In this document: positions 37,967 through 48,071 of the stretch, piece after piece
Position numbering within the stretch: the stretch's first letter is position 1
Layout of the letters: every line of letters begins with the position of its first letter
Assembly (NCBI RefSeq): GCF_001443045.1
Contig: NZ_LKPJ01000008.1
Coordinates: 31,774 to 95,773, forward strand
Length of the DNA stretch: 64,000 nucleotides
DNA from: Burkholderia ambifaria
GTDB lineage: Bacteria; Pseudomonadota; Gammaproteobacteria; Burkholderiales; Burkholderiaceae
Reading direction: 5' to 3'
Made by a program: the position numbers and the translations under genes
Notes under the pieces: generated by a model
Databases searched by the model: none
Told to the model about the DNA's origin: nothing
Seen by the model: only the letters and a program-made list of their open reading frames with translations

Positions 37967-39640
37967 ATGCCGTACAACCGTCGCTCGAAGCACATCACGC
38001 AAGGCGTGGCCCGTTCGCCGAACCGCTCGATGTATTACGCACTCGGCTATCAGAAGGACGATTTCGACAAGCCGATGATCGGCATCGCGAACGGCCACTC
38101 GACGATCACGCCGTGCAACTCGGGCCTGCAGCGGCTGTCGGACGCGGCCGTCGCGGCAGTCAAGGCGGCCGACGCGAACCCGCAGATCTTCGGCACGCCG
38201 ACGATCTCCGACGGCATGTCGATGGGCACCGAGGGGATGAAGTACTCGCTGGTGTCGCGCGAAGTGATCGCCGACTGCATCGAGACCTGCGTGCAGGGCC
38301 AGTGGATGGACGGCGTGGTGGTGGTCGGCGGCTGCGACAAGAACATGCCGGGCGGGATGATCGCGCTCGCGCGCCTGAACGTGCCGGGCATCTACGTGTA
38401 CGGCGGCACGATCCGCCCCGGTCACTGGAAGGGCCGCGACCTGACGATCGTGTCGTCGTTCGAGGCGGTCGGCGAGTTCACCGCGGGCCGGATGTCGCAG
38501 GAGGATTTCGAGGGAGTCGAGCAGAACGCGTGCCCGACATCGGGGTCGTGCGGCGGGATGTACACCGCGAACACGATGAGTTCGTCGTTCGAGGCGCTCG
38601 GCATGTCGCTGATGTACTCGTCGACCATGGCGAACCCCGACCAGGAGAAGGTCGATTCGGCCGCCGAATCGGCGCGCGTGCTGGTCGAGGCGGTGAAGCG
38701 CGACCTGAAGCCGCGCGACATCATCACGAAGGCGTCGATCGAGAACGCGGTGTCGCTGATCATGGCAACCGGCGGCTCCACCAACGCGGTGCTGCACTAT
38801 CTCGCGATCGCGCACGCGGCGGAGGTCGACTGGACGATCGACGACTTCGAGCGCATCCGCAAGCGCGTGCCGGTGATCTGCGACCTGAAGCCTTCGGGCC
38901 AGTACGTCGCGACCGACCTGCACGCAGCCGGCGGCATTCCGCAGGTGCTGCGGATCCTGCTCGATGCAGGGCTGCTGCACGGCGACTGCATGACGATCAC
39001 CGGCCGCACGATCGCCGAGGAGCTGAAGGACGTGCCGGGCGTGCCACGCGCGGACCAGAACGTGATCTTCCCGATCGATCGCGCACTGTACAAGGAAGGC
39101 CATCTCGCGATCCTGAAGGGCAACCTCGCGGAAGACGGTGCGGTCGCAAAGATCAGCGGCCTGAAGAACCCCGTGATCACGGGCCCGGCGCGCGTGTTCG
39201 ACGACGAGCAAAGCGCGATGGACGCGATCCTCGGCGACCGGATTCGCGCCGGCGACGTGCTGGTGCTGCGCTATCTCGGCCCGCAGGGCGGCCCCGGCAT
39301 GCCGGAAATGCTCGCGCCGACGTCGGCGATCATCGGCAAGGGGCTCGGCGAATCGGTCGGCTTCATCACGGACGGCCGCTTCTCGGGCGGCACCTGGGGA
39401 ATGGTGGTCGGCCACGTCGCGCCCGAGGCGTTCGTCGGCGGCACGATTGCGCTCGTGCAGGAAGGCGATTCGATCACGATCGATGCGCACCGGCTGGTGC
39501 TGCAGCTGAACGTCGACGACGCGGAACTCGCGCGCCGGCGCGCTGCGTGGAAGCAGCCGACGCCGCGCTACACGCGCGGCGTGCTCGCCAAGTACGCGGC
39601 CCTCGCGCGTCCGGCGAACAAGGGCGCCGTCACCGGCTGA
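37967..39640 (+). CDS. ilvD: Dihydroxy-acid dehydratase
   Basis: Dehydrates dihydroxy-isovalerate and dihydroxy-methylvalerate in valine, leucine and isoleucine synthesis. The 557-residue protein has Fe-S ligands in [12 protein letters not shown] and [38 protein letters not shown] lies at the C-terminal side. An ATG four codons earlier (37955) is in frame, but it overlaps the ribosome site GGAG, and [19 protein letters not shown] is the family N-terminus. The length puts it in the short 2Fe-2S-type group found in Burkholderia and plants. Confidence 0.94.
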   Translation: MPYNRRSKHITQGVARSPNRSMYYALGYQKDDFDKPMIGIANGHSTITPCNSGLQRLSDAAVAAVKAADANPQIFGTPTISDGMSMGTEGMKYSLVSREVIADCIETCVQGQWMDGVVVVGGCDKNMPGGMIALARLNVPGIYVYGGTIRPGHWKGRDLTIVSSFEAVGEFTAGRMSQEDFEGVEQNACPTSGSCGGMYTANTMSSSFEALGMSLMYSSTMANPDQEKVDSAAESARVLVEAVKRDLKPRDIITKASIENAVSLIMATGGSTNAVLHYLAIAHAAEVDWTIDDFERIRKRVPVICDLKPSGQYVATDLHAAGGIPQVLRILLDAGLLHGDCMTITGRTIAEELKDVPGVPRADQNVIFPIDRALYKEGHLAILKGNLAEDGAVAKISGLKNPVITGPARVFDDEQSAMDAILGDRIRAGDVLVLRYLGPQGGPGMPEMLAPTSAIIGKGLGESVGFITDGRFSGGTWGMVVGHVAPEAFVGGTIALVQEGDSITIDAHRLVLQLNVDDAELARRRAAWKQPTPRYTRGVLAKYAALARPANKGAVTG

Positions 39641-39766
39641 CGCGGCGCGCGGGGCATGCGACCCCATTGCAGGCGGCCGCCGGGAAAACGCGCAAAACGT
39701 GCTTTCCCTTTGCTTTTATAATGCGCGAATCGTGAAGCCGGCCGTCCCCCGCCGGCGGAGAACTGC

Positions 39767-40096
39767 ATGAAACAGACGATATTGCGCGCGCTGCTCGTGG
39801 CGCTGCTGACCGGCAGCGCGGCGGCGGCCCACGCCGACCAGGCCGGCAACGGGCTCGCGCTCGCACAGCGCAAGAACTGCATGACCTGCCATGCGGTCGG
39901 CAAGCTGCTGATGGGCCCATCGTTCCATGACATCGCCGGCAAGTACGCGGCACGCGCCGACGCCGTCGATTACCTCGCGCAATCGATCGTGAAGGGCAGT
40001 GTCGGGGTGTGGGGCAGCGTGCCGATGCCCGCCAATACGCAGCTGACGAGCGCCGAAGCACACACGCTCGCGCAGTGGGTGCTGTCGCTGCATTGA
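39767..40096 (+). CDS. Class I c-type cytochrome
   Basis: Periplasmic electron carrier of 109 residues. The signal peptide ends AAAAHA, and the heme motif CMTCH follows at about residues 38-42. The distal methionine is likely in GSVPMPANTQL near residue 89, as in cytochromes c551/c552. A good GGCGGAGAA ribosome site precedes the ATG. No oxidase or dehydrogenase gene is adjacent, so the partner is unknown. Confidence 0.9.
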   Translation: MKQTILRALLVALLTGSAAAAHADQAGNGLALAQRKNCMTCHAVGKLLMGPSFHDIAGKYAARADAVDYLAQSIVKGSVGVWGSVPMPANTQLTSAEAHTLAQWVLSLH

Positions 40097-40244
40097 ATTG
40101 GACCGGATGAGCGGGCGGCGTGCATGCACGCCGCGCTTCCCGTCGGGCACCGTCCCGCTCTCCTCGACATGACCGGCTCGGCGACCCGTCATTGACGATG
40201 AACGGAACCGCACCCGCGGTTCCGGCGCACGAACGACCGTGCGC

Positions 40245-40991
40245 TCAGCCTGAATGACCGGTCTGGCGACGGCCGATCTCTTCGTCGACCGCGTCGCGAA
40301 CCCACTCCATCACTTCGGTTTCGAGCGCCAACGCCACTTCGCGCGTGATCTGGCCGACCAACCAGGCCGTATGGTCGTGCAGCGCATCGCGGCAGCGGGC
40401 CTCGATCGCCTCGCGCCCTTCCCCGGTCAGATAATTCGTCAGCCGATTGCGCAGACGCTCGGCAATACGCTGCGCGTCCTCCGGCGTCAGCGCGGCGGCC
40501 GCAGGCGTGTCCGGCTGCGATACGCCGGCGAGCTGATCCGTAGCCAGCCCGTCGGCAGCCGGTGCGAGCCCATGCGGCAGCACCGCTTCGTCGGCCTCGC
40601 GCGGCGCCGCCGCGGCAAAGGCGGGCTGCTGCGTGTCATCGGTGGCCAGTGCGGAGCGCAGCGGCGCCTGCATCCCACCAGACTCTTCGGCGACGATGTG
40701 TCCGGCGGCACCGGGTTGCGCCGGTGCGTCGCTGTCTCCGGGCAATTCGACGGTCGGGACGTCCGGCGTCGGCACCGGCTCGACCACCACGGATTCGGGG
40801 TCGGGTCCCACGTGTTCCGATGCGGCGGACGGCGTGGCCGGATGGCCCGGCGCGACCACGTCGGTCAGCGCCGGCACGGCGGCATCGTCGCTCGGCGGCG
40901 CATCGGCCGCGGACGAACGCTCCGGCGCCGGCTTGCCCGGCACCAGCACGTCGGTCAGCGTCGGAATCGAAGAAGATTCGGCTTGTGTCAC
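40245..40991 (-). CDS. DUF2486 family protein
   Basis: A 248-residue protein known from Burkholderia and close relatives. The N-terminal two-thirds is Pro/Ala/Asp-rich and probably disordered. It includes a near-duplicated motif, IPTLTDVLVPGKPA (about 9-22) and VPALTDVVAPGHPA (about 39-52). The C-terminal 80 residues form a helical, conserved domain (ERLRNRLTNYLTGEGREAIEARC, LALETEVMEWVRDAVDEEI). It lies 25 bases downstream of holC, so pepA, holC and this gene probably form one transcript. No function is known. Confidence 0.8.
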   Translation of the reverse strand: MTQAESSSIPTLTDVLVPGKPAPERSSAADAPPSDDAAVPALTDVVAPGHPATPSAASEHVGPDPESVVVEPVPTPDVPTVELPGDSDAPAQPGAAGHIVAEESGGMQAPLRSALATDDTQQPAFAAAAPREADEAVLPHGLAPAADGLATDQLAGVSQPDTPAAAALTPEDAQRIAERLRNRLTNYLTGEGREAIEARCRDALHDHTAWLVGQITREVALALETEVMEWVRDAVDEEIGRRQTGHSG

Positions 40992-41016
40992 GGGGATGCT
41001 CCGTCGACGGTTTCGG

Positions 41017-41433
41017 CTAGCTGCCCTGCTTGTAGTTGTTCAGCGCGTATCCGCGATCGCGGTAGAAGCGGTAGCGGTCGCGGCCCGCGGCCAGTTCGTC
41101 CGGCGCGTTGCCGACCACTTCGAGCAGGCGCTCGAAACGGGCGAACTGCGCGGGCACGGCCGCACCGAGGTTCAGCAGCACATGGTGATGCGGCGCCTGG
41201 TCGAGATCGGCGGTCAGCACGATCGGCGTGCCGGCCGCGTGCGCGCTGTCGACGCCGCAATGCGGGATGAAATCGAGCGGCGAGAACGTCCAGAGCCGCT
41301 CGTCGAGCGCGCGCAGGCGCGCGGGTTCCGCGAGCACGACGACCGGCTGCCCGGCCTGATAGGCCTTGCGCAGCAGCCGGCATGCATACGCGAGCGAATC
41401 GCCGACGTTCGAATGGAAATCGATTCGCGTCAT
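41017..41433 (-). CDS. holC: DNA polymerase III subunit chi
   Basis: Clamp-loader accessory subunit that links the replisome to single-strand-binding protein. The 138-residue protein is recognised by TRIDFHSNVGDSLAYACRLLRKAYQAG at the N-terminus and LDERLWTFSPLDFIPH near residue 50. It follows pepA by 40 bases, an order conserved in many proteobacteria. Confidence 0.9.
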   Translation of the reverse strand: MTRIDFHSNVGDSLAYACRLLRKAYQAGQPVVVLAEPARLRALDERLWTFSPLDFIPHCGVDSAHAAGTPIVLTADLDQAPHHHVLLNLGAAVPAQFARFERLLEVVGNAPDELAAGRDRYRFYRDRGYALNNYKQGS

Positions 41434-41473
41434 TGCCCGCGTACCCGCATCGTCGTAAGACCTGCCATCACTA

Positions 41474-42985
41474 TCACTGGCCGGCGCGGTCGATCAGGAA
41501 CTGCGCGAGCAGCGGCACCGGACGGCCGGTCGCGCCCTTCGCCGCGCCCCCCTTCCATGCGGTACCGGCGATGTCCAGGTGCGCCCACGGATAGCTTTCC
41601 GTGAAGCGCGACAGGAAGCACGCCGCCGTCACGGCACCGGCCGGACGCCCGCCGATGTTCGCGATGTCCGCGAAATTCGACTTCAGCTGATCCTGGTACT
41701 CGTCGTCGAGCGGCATGCGCCATGCCGGGTCGTTCGCTTCGCGCGATGCGTCGAGCAGTTCGCCCGCGAGTGCATCGTCCTTCGAGAACAAGCCGCTGTT
41801 ATGGGCGCCGAGCGCGATCACGCATGCGCCCGTCAGCGTCGCCACGTCGATCACCGCGGCCGGCTTGAAGCGCTCCGCATAAGTCAGCGCGTCGCACAGG
41901 ATCAGGCGACCCTCGGCGTCGGTGTTCAGCACCTCGATCGTCAACCCCTTCATGCTGGTGACGATATCGCCCGGCTTCGTCGCGTTGCCGCCCGGCATGT
42001 TCTCGCAGGTCGGCACGATCGCGACCACGTTGATCTTCAGGCCCATTTCGGCGACCGCACGCATCGTGCCGAGCACCGAACCGGCGCCGCACATGTCGTA
42101 CTTCATCTCGTCCATGCCCTCGCCCGGCTTCAGCGAGATGCCGCCCGTGTCGAACGTGATGCCCTTGCCGACCAGCACGACCGGCGCGGCCTTCGCGGCG
42201 GCACCCTGGTAATGGAGCACGATGAACTGCGGCGGCTCGACCGACGCGCGCGCCACCGACAGGAACGAGCCCATCTTGAGCGCCTGGATCTGCTTCAGGC
42301 CGAGCACCTCGGCCTTCAGACCCCAATCCTTCGCGATCTTCTTCGCGGTGTTGCCGAGATAGGTCGGCGTGCACACGTTGCCGGGCAGGTTGCCTAGATC
42401 GCGCGTGAGATCCATCCCGTTCGCGAGCGCGACGGCCTGCTTGACCGCCAGCTTCGCCGCCTTTTCATCGGCCGGATCGACGCTGAACACGACTCGCTTG
42501 AGCGTATGCGACGCCGGTTCCGGCTTGCTCTTCATCTGCGTGAAGCGGTAGGTTTCGTTGCGCAGCGCGAGAATCGCCGCACGCACGCCCCAGTCGGAGC
42601 CGCGCTCGTCGACCGGCAGCTGCGCGAGCGTGAACGTGACCTGGACGACCTTGGTCGCCAGCAGCGCGCGCCATGCGGCCGTCGCTGCATCGTTGTAGGC
42701 TTTCTGGTTGAAAGCATCCTGCTTGCCGAGCCCGACGAGCAGCACGCGCGACGCGCCGATGCCCGATACCTCGGGGAGGAACAGCGTCTTGCCGCGCTTG
42801 CCGTCCATGTCGCCGGCCTTCACCACGCGCGAGATCAGCCCCTTGGTGGCCGTGTCGATGTCGAGCGCTGCGCCTGAAAGGGTCTGCGCCTCGAAGATGC
42901 CGAGCACGATGCAATCGGACTTCCCGGTCAGGAACCCCTTGGCCTCGCCTTTGCTCCAATCACAGCCTTTTATGCTAAAGTCCAT
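41474..42985 (-). CDS. pepA: Leucyl aminopeptidase (PepA)
   Basis: Two-metal M17 aminopeptidase, a hexamer that removes N-terminal residues; E. coli PepA also binds DNA in Xer recombination. Its 503 residues match the family. [15 protein letters not shown] holds the lysine and aspartate metal ligands, and [14 protein letters not shown] is the signature. The N-terminal domain starts [18 protein letters not shown]. It is divergent from lptF with a 122-base gap, as in E. coli and many proteobacteria. Confidence 0.96.
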   Translation of the reverse strand: MDFSIKGCDWSKGEAKGFLTGKSDCIVLGIFEAQTLSGAALDIDTATKGLISRVVKAGDMDGKRGKTLFLPEVSGIGASRVLLVGLGKQDAFNQKAYNDAATAAWRALLATKVVQVTFTLAQLPVDERGSDWGVRAAILALRNETYRFTQMKSKPEPASHTLKRVVFSVDPADEKAAKLAVKQAVALANGMDLTRDLGNLPGNVCTPTYLGNTAKKIAKDWGLKAEVLGLKQIQALKMGSFLSVARASVEPPQFIVLHYQGAAAKAAPVVLVGKGITFDTGGISLKPGEGMDEMKYDMCGAGSVLGTMRAVAEMGLKINVVAIVPTCENMPGGNATKPGDIVTSMKGLTIEVLNTDAEGRLILCDALTYAERFKPAAVIDVATLTGACVIALGAHNSGLFSKDDALAGELLDASREANDPAWRMPLDDEYQDQLKSNFADIANIGGRPAGAVTAACFLSRFTESYPWAHLDIAGTAWKGGAAKGATGRPVPLLAQFLIDRAGQ

Positions 42986-43107
42986 CGCGCTTGTCCTCGG
43001 ATAAAATCTGGGCTAAGGATGAAAGCCGCAATTATCCGCTATTTTTCCCGTGGCGGCGCGAGCGCTCCACCACGCGTGCGCAGCCTCCCGCCCTCTTCTC
43101 ATCAAGA

Positions 43108-44199
43108 ATGATCTTCGAACGCTCCCTCCAGCGCGAGCTTGCGTATACGGCTGGCGCCGTGTTCATGGTGCTGCTCACGATCATGCTCACGACGATGATG
43201 ATCCGCATCGTCGGTTACGCTGCGTCCGGCGAAATCGATCCGCGGGACGTACTCGTGCTGATCGGCCTCACCGTGATCGGCTATCTCGCCGTGATGCTCG
43301 TCGTCACGCTGTTCGTGTCGATCCTGTTCGTGCTGACCCGGTGGTACCGGGACTCCGAAATGGTGGTCTGGCTCGCGTCGGGCGTGAGCCTCACGCGCCT
43401 GATCAAGCCGATCGGCGTGTTCGCCACGCCGATCGTCCTGCTGATCGCGCTCTTCGCGTTCGTCGGCTGGCCGTGGTCGAACCAGCAGAGCAAGATGATC
43501 AAGGCACGCTTCCAGCAGCGCGACGAGATCTCGCTGCTCGCACCCGGCCAGTTCCGCGAATCGGCCGCGAATCATCGCGTGTTCTTCATCGAGAAGATGT
43601 CGCCGGACCAGAGCAAGGTGCAGAACGTGTTCGTCACGTCGACCGAGAACGGCAAGGTCAATATCGTCGTATCGCACACGGGCCATACGGAAACGAAGGA
43701 CGGCGATCGCTTCGTCGTGCTGGAAGACGGCCGCCGCTACGACGGCACGCCGGGCCAGCCGAACTTCAAGATCATGGAGTTCCAGCGCTACGGCGTGAAG
43801 ATCACAAGCACCCCGGTCACCAACGTGCCGACCACCAACAGCACGCCCACGCCCGACCTGCTGCGCAACCCGACGCGCGACAACCTCGCGGAATTCGCGT
43901 GGCGCGCGGGGCTGCCGCTGATCGCGATCAACCTGATGGTGCTCGGGATCCCGCTGTCGTACCAGAACCCGCGCCGCAGCCGCACGATCAACCTCGTGAT
44001 GGCCGTGCTGATCTACCTCACGTACTCGAACCTGCTGAACGTCGTGCAGGCACAGATCGAGCAGGGCAAGATGTCGTTCGGCGTCGGCCTCGTCGGCCTG
44101 CACCTGGTCGTCGCGGTGATCGTCGCGTTCATCTTCTGGTTGCGCGTGCGCAATCGTCCGCTGTTTACACGCGCGCTGTTCGGCCGCTCGGGAGCATGA
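43108..44199 (+). CDS. lptF: LPS export ABC transporter permease LptF
   Basis: One of two permeases that extract lipopolysaccharide from the inner membrane with LptB. It has 363 residues, six membrane helices and a periplasmic beta-jellyroll between helices 3 and 4. It begins MIFERSLQRELAYTAGAVFMV; the frame reaches 42991, but that extension is not family-like. EMVVWLASGVSLTRLIKP is the coupling-helix region. It ends three bases before lptG. Confidence 0.94.
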   Translation: MIFERSLQRELAYTAGAVFMVLLTIMLTTMMIRIVGYAASGEIDPRDVLVLIGLTVIGYLAVMLVVTLFVSILFVLTRWYRDSEMVVWLASGVSLTRLIKPIGVFATPIVLLIALFAFVGWPWSNQQSKMIKARFQQRDEISLLAPGQFRESAANHRVFFIEKMSPDQSKVQNVFVTSTENGKVNIVVSHTGHTETKDGDRFVVLEDGRRYDGTPGQPNFKIMEFQRYGVKITSTPVTNVPTTNSTPTPDLLRNPTRDNLAEFAWRAGLPLIAINLMVLGIPLSYQNPRRSRTINLVMAVLIYLTYSNLLNVVQAQIEQGKMSFGVGLVGLHLVVAVIVAFIFWLRVRNRPLFTRALFGRSGA

Positions 44200-44202
44200 T
44201 CG

Positions 44203-45351
44203 ATGCGGCTCTATGAAAAATATTTCGCGCGGCAGATCTACGTCACGTTCGTCTTCATCCTGTTCGCGTTCTCGGGCCTGTTCTTCTTCTTCGACCTGAT
44301 CAGCGAACTGAACTCGGTCGGGCACGGCAACTACAAGTTCGGCTACGCGGTGCTGCGCGTTGCGCTGCAAACCCCGTCGCGCTTCTACGAGATCATCCCG
44401 GTCGCCGCGCTGATCAGCGCGATCTACGTGTTCGCGCAGATGGCCGCGAACTCGGAATTCACGATCTTCCGCGTGTCGGGCCTCGCGACCAACCAGGCGC
44501 TGCGCTCGCTGCTGAAAATCGGCATTCCGCTCGTGATCATCACCTACCTGATCGGCGAATTCGTCGGCCCGTACGCCGACCAGCTGTCCGAACGCGTGCG
44601 GCTGCAGGCGCTCGGCGCGTCGGTGTCGTCGAACTTCCAGTCGGGAGTGTGGGTGAAGGACACACTCGCGGCCCGTGAGAACGGCGAGCAGGTCACGCGC
44701 TTCGTCAACGTCGGCAGCCTGTCGCCCGACTCGACGATCAGCAACGTGCGCATCTACGAGTTCGACTCGAAATTCCAGCTGCAGAACGTGCGTATCGCGC
44801 AGACGGGCCGCTACGAGCCGCCCGGCCACTGGCTGCTCAAGGGCGTCACCGAAACCGAACTGACGCCGATCAAGCCGATCAGCGGCCAGCCGACGGATGC
44901 GCTGAACCCCGTGTACCGGTCGCAACAGGTGACGCTGCCCGAATACCGGCTGCGCTCGGACCTGACGCCGCAGATCCTGTCGGTGCTGCTCGTGTCGCCG
45001 GAACGGATGTCGCTCATCAATCTGTTCCGCTACATCCAGCACTTGCGCGAGAACCAGCAGGACACGCAGCGCTACGACATCGCGCTGTGGCGCAAGCTGC
45101 TCTACCCGTTCGCGGTGTTCGTGATGCTCGTGCTGTCGCTGCCGTTCGCGTACCTGCATACGCGCGCCGGCGTGGTCGGCGTGAAGGTGTTCGGCGGCAT
45201 CATGCTCGGCATGAGCTTCCAACTGCTCAACACGCTGTTCTCGCACATCGGCACGCTGAATACGTGGCCCGCGCCGCTGACCGCGGCGACGCCGGGCCTC
45301 ATCTATCTCGCGCTCGGCCTGTTCGCGCTCAAGTGGGTCGACCGGCACTGA
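44203..45351 (+). CDS. lptG: LPS export ABC transporter permease LptG
   Basis: Partner permease of LptF in the LptB2FG complex. The 382-residue protein begins MRLYEKYFARQIYVTFVFIL. The coupling region EFTIFRVSGLATNQALRSL is near residue 85, a periplasmic jellyroll occupies the middle, and three C-terminal helices follow. It is longer than E. coli LptG (360). It sits three bases after lptF. Confidence 0.94.
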   Translation: MRLYEKYFARQIYVTFVFILFAFSGLFFFFDLISELNSVGHGNYKFGYAVLRVALQTPSRFYEIIPVAALISAIYVFAQMAANSEFTIFRVSGLATNQALRSLLKIGIPLVIITYLIGEFVGPYADQLSERVRLQALGASVSSNFQSGVWVKDTLAARENGEQVTRFVNVGSLSPDSTISNVRIYEFDSKFQLQNVRIAQTGRYEPPGHWLLKGVTETELTPIKPISGQPTDALNPVYRSQQVTLPEYRLRSDLTPQILSVLLVSPERMSLINLFRYIQHLRENQQDTQRYDIALWRKLLYPFAVFVMLVLSLPFAYLHTRAGVVGVKVFGGIMLGMSFQLLNTLFSHIGTLNTWPAPLTAATPGLIYLALGLFALKWVDRH

Positions 45352-45376
45352 GCGCCGTCACGACGGAGGCTTCGAC

Positions 45377-45760
45377 ATGAGTTCGCATGGCATCGTCCTG
45401 TTCGGCCACGGCGCACGCGATCCGCGCTGGGCCGAGCCGTTCGAACGGCTGGCCGCACGGCTGCGCGGCGCCGGCGCCTCCCCGCCGCACGTGTCGCTCG
45501 CGTTCCTCGAACTGATGACGCCGTCGCTCGACGCAGCCGTCGCCGCGCAGGTCGCGGCCGGCTGCACACGTATCACCGTGGTGCCCGTATTCTTCGGCCA
45601 GGGCGGCCATGTCCGTCGCGACCTGCCGCAACTCGTCGACGCCTGCCGCGCCGCGCATCCGGGGGTCGAGATCCGTTGCGCGACGGCCGTCGGGGAAGAC
45701 GACGGCGTGCTCGACGCCATCGCACGCTACTGCATCGACCAGGTCGGCCGCGACGCGTAA
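45377..45760 (+). CDS. cbiX: CbiX-like sirohydrochlorin chelatase, short form
   Basis: A 127-residue single-domain chelatase of the CbiX-small type, inserting cobalt or iron into sirohydrochlorin as a homodimer. The N-terminal ligand is in GIVLFGHGARDPRW (His10), and the second in VPVFFGQGGHVRRDLP (His at about 78). It starts 25 bases after lptG and faces the siroheme methyltransferase gene convergently. That neighbourhood favours siroheme for the CysI made next door, but cobalt use cannot be excluded. Confidence 0.88.
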   Translation: MSSHGIVLFGHGARDPRWAEPFERLAARLRGAGASPPHVSLAFLELMTPSLDAAVAAQVAAGCTRITVVPVFFGQGGHVRRDLPQLVDACRAAHPGVEIRCATAVGEDDGVLDAIARYCIDQVGRDA

Positions 45761-45781
45761 GCGAATCGGCGGCCCCAAAAC

Positions 45782-45818
45782 AAAAAAGCGCTGGCTTCGG
45801 TGAAGCCAGCGCTTTTTT
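45782..45818. terminator. Bidirectional terminator, cbiX / siroheme methyltransferase gene
   Basis: AAAAAAGCGCTGGCTTC and GAAGCCAGCGCTTTTTT form a perfect 17-bp stem around GGT, effective for both convergent genes. Confidence 0.9.
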
Positions 45819-45888
45819 TCAGCCTGCGGACCGGCGTCAATCCGGCGGCCATCGATGCATCGCTTGCCGCACGGACCGCGCCTTCGAC

Positions 45889-46638
45889 TCAAGCCGCGTC
45901 CCGCAACGCGTCGCCCTCTTTCGCGAGCCGCACGCGTTCGGCGAACGCATCGCCGATCATCAGCAGGCTCGGTTCCGCCGGGTCGAGCCACGCCTGCGCG
46001 TCGCCCGCCGCCATCTGCGCAAGCGTCAGCGTCAGCGTGCGTTCGCGCGCGGTGCTGCATGCCTCGACGATCGCCACCGGCGTCGCGGGCGCGCGGCCCG
46101 CGTCGATCAGTTCCTGCGCGATGCCGGGCGCGCTGTCGCGGCCCATGTAGTAGACGATCGAATCGGCGCGCGCCGCCTCGCGAATCTCGTCGCTGCCCGG
46201 TGCGCGGCTGTGCGTCGCGAACGCGACGCTGCGCGACACGCCGCGCAACGTCAGCGAGCGCTTCAGCGTCGCCGCGCCGGCCAGCGCCGCGGTGATGCCC
46301 GGCACGACCTCGTAGTCGATGCCGGCCGCCTCGAGCGCGCGCATTTCCTCTTCGGCGCGACCGAACAGCATCGGGTCGCCGCCCTTCAGCCGCACGACGC
46401 AACCATGCTCGCGCGCCGCGTCGACGATCTGCTTGTTGATGAAGTGCTGCGCGGTCGAACGCTGCCCGCAGCGCTTGCCGACCGCGATCTTCCGCGCGTT
46501 TGGCGCGTAGTCGAGCATCGCCGGCTCGACGAGCGCGTCGTGCAGCACCACGTCGGCTTGCTCGAGCAGCCGCGCGCCACGCACCGTGATGAGGTCCGCG
46601 GCGCCCGGCCCTGCTCCGATCAGATACACCTTGCCCAT
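45889..46638 (-). CDS. cobA: Uroporphyrinogen-III C-methyltransferase
   Basis: Methylates uroporphyrinogen III twice using SAM to give precorrin-2, shared by siroheme and cobalamin. The 249-residue protein has the SAM-binding start KVYLIGAGPGAADLITVRGARLL, then RLKGGDPMLFGRAEEEM and YEVVPGITAALAGAA. The dehydrogenase/ferrochelatase half of CysG is absent. It ends the cysteine cluster, 94 bases after cysN, so it likely supplies siroheme to CysI. Confidence 0.92.
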   Translation of the reverse strand: MGKVYLIGAGPGAADLITVRGARLLEQADVVLHDALVEPAMLDYAPNARKIAVGKRCGQRSTAQHFINKQIVDAAREHGCVVRLKGGDPMLFGRAEEEMRALEAAGIDYEVVPGITAALAGAATLKRSLTLRGVSRSVAFATHSRAPGSDEIREAARADSIVYYMGRDSAPGIAQELIDAGRAPATPVAIVEACSTARERTLTLTLAQMAAGDAQAWLDPAEPSLLMIGDAFAERVRLAKEGDALRDAA

Positions 46639-46732
46639 GTTTGTCGCTTCGCTTGTCCTGCTCGTGCGGACGGCGGCCGGCCCGCGCCGCCGCGAGGGCG
46701 GCGCTAACCGCCGGTTATGCCGGTTACGTCGG

Positions 46733-48049
46733 TTACGCCGAGAACGCCCGGATCATGCCGGCGGCGACCGTGTGGTGCGTCGCCTCGTCGATCAGCACGA
46801 ACGCGCCCGTGCCCGGATGCGCGTCGTACGTGTCGCAGACGATCGGCTTCTGCAGCGTCAGCGCGACGCGGCCGATGTCGTTCATCTTCAGCTCCTGGCG
46901 GTCGGTCGCGTGCGACAGCGTATGCACGTCGAGCACTTCCTTGACCGCGCCGATCTTCGCGAACACCGTGCTCGTGGTCTGCTTGAGCAGGTACTTGCGC
47001 TGCGGCGACAGCGGCGTCTCGTCGAACCAGCACAGGTCCGCCTCGAGCTTCTTCGCCGGCGCGACCGGCTCGGCGGTCGTGACGAACATGTCGCCGCGCG
47101 ACACGTCGACGTCCTCTGCGAGGCGAATCGTCACCGTCTGGCCCGCGAATGCATGCGCGACGGACGCGGTGCCGCCCGGCACCGGCGCGACGATCTCGGC
47201 GACCGTCGCGGTGCGGTTCGACGGCAGCACGATGATTTCGTCGCCGACCTTCACCTCGCCCGACTCGATCCGGCCCATGTAGCCGCGGAAATCGTCGGCC
47301 GAGCTGCCGTCCTGGCGTGCGACCCACTGCACCGGGAAGCGCAGCGCGTCATGCGCCTGCGTCTCGACCGGCAGCGATTCGAGCACGTCGAGCAGCGGCT
47401 CGCCCGCGTACCACGGCATGCGCTCGCTCGCGCCGACGATGTTGTCGCCCTTCAGCGCCGACACCGGCACGAAACGCACGTCGGTCAGGCCGAGCTGCTT
47501 CGCGAGCGCGACGTACGCGTCGCGAATCTCGTTGAAGCGCGCTTCGCTGTAGTCGACGAGGTCCATCTTGTTGATCGCGACGATCACGTGCTGCAGCGCG
47601 AGCAGCTTCACGATCGCGCTGTGGCGCTTCGTTTGCGGCAGCAGTTCCGCGACGCCGTTCTCGATCGTCACGCGCGTCGCGTCGACCAGGATGATCGCCG
47701 CGTGTGCGGTAGACGCACCCGTCACCATGTTGCGCGTGTACTGCTCGTGGCCCGGCGTGTCGGCGATGATGAACTTGCGCTTCGCGGTCGCGAAATAGCG
47801 GTATGCGACGTCGATCGTGATGCCCTGCTCGCGCTCGGCCTCGAGCCCGTCCGTCAGCAGCGCGAGGTCGATCTCGTCGCCGACGGTGCGCTTGTTCTTC
47901 GCGCGCGACAGCGCGGACAGCTGGTCGGACAGCACGGCCTTGCTGTCGTACAGCAGGCGGCCGATCAGCGTGCTCTTGCCGTCGTCGACGCTGCCTGCGG
48001 TGATGAAGCGCAGCACGCCGAGGTCTTCGGTGTTCTCGATGATGCTCAT
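46733..48049 (-). CDS. cysN: Sulfate adenylyltransferase subunit 1 (GTPase)
   Basis: GTPase subunit of ATP sulfurylase; drives APS formation with CysD. The 438-residue protein has the EF-Tu-like G domain: GSVDDGKSTLIGRLLYD (residues about 17-33), DTPGHEQYTRNM and NKMDLVD, followed by beta-barrel domains. It lacks the C-terminal APS kinase (CysC) domain that is fused in some bacteria. It follows cysD by 22 bases. Confidence 0.95.
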   Translation of the reverse strand: MSIIENTEDLGVLRFITAGSVDDGKSTLIGRLLYDSKAVLSDQLSALSRAKNKRTVGDEIDLALLTDGLEAEREQGITIDVAYRYFATAKRKFIIADTPGHEQYTRNMVTGASTAHAAIILVDATRVTIENGVAELLPQTKRHSAIVKLLALQHVIVAINKMDLVDYSEARFNEIRDAYVALAKQLGLTDVRFVPVSALKGDNIVGASERMPWYAGEPLLDVLESLPVETQAHDALRFPVQWVARQDGSSADDFRGYMGRIESGEVKVGDEIIVLPSNRTATVAEIVAPVPGGTASVAHAFAGQTVTIRLAEDVDVSRGDMFVTTAEPVAPAKKLEADLCWFDETPLSPQRKYLLKQTTSTVFAKIGAVKEVLDVHTLSHATDRQELKMNDIGRVALTLQKPIVCDTYDAHPGTGAFVLIDEATHHTVAAGMIRAFSA

Positions 48050-48071
48050 GATGTGAATGTCCTCGTGTGCT

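Noticed and set aside
37835-39667. Frame of 610 codons opposite ilvD
   Set aside because: Shadow of ilvD, whose Fe-S motifs are complete.
43102-45348. Frame of 748 codons opposite lptF and lptG
   Set aside because: His/Arg/Glu-rich shadow of membrane-protein codons.
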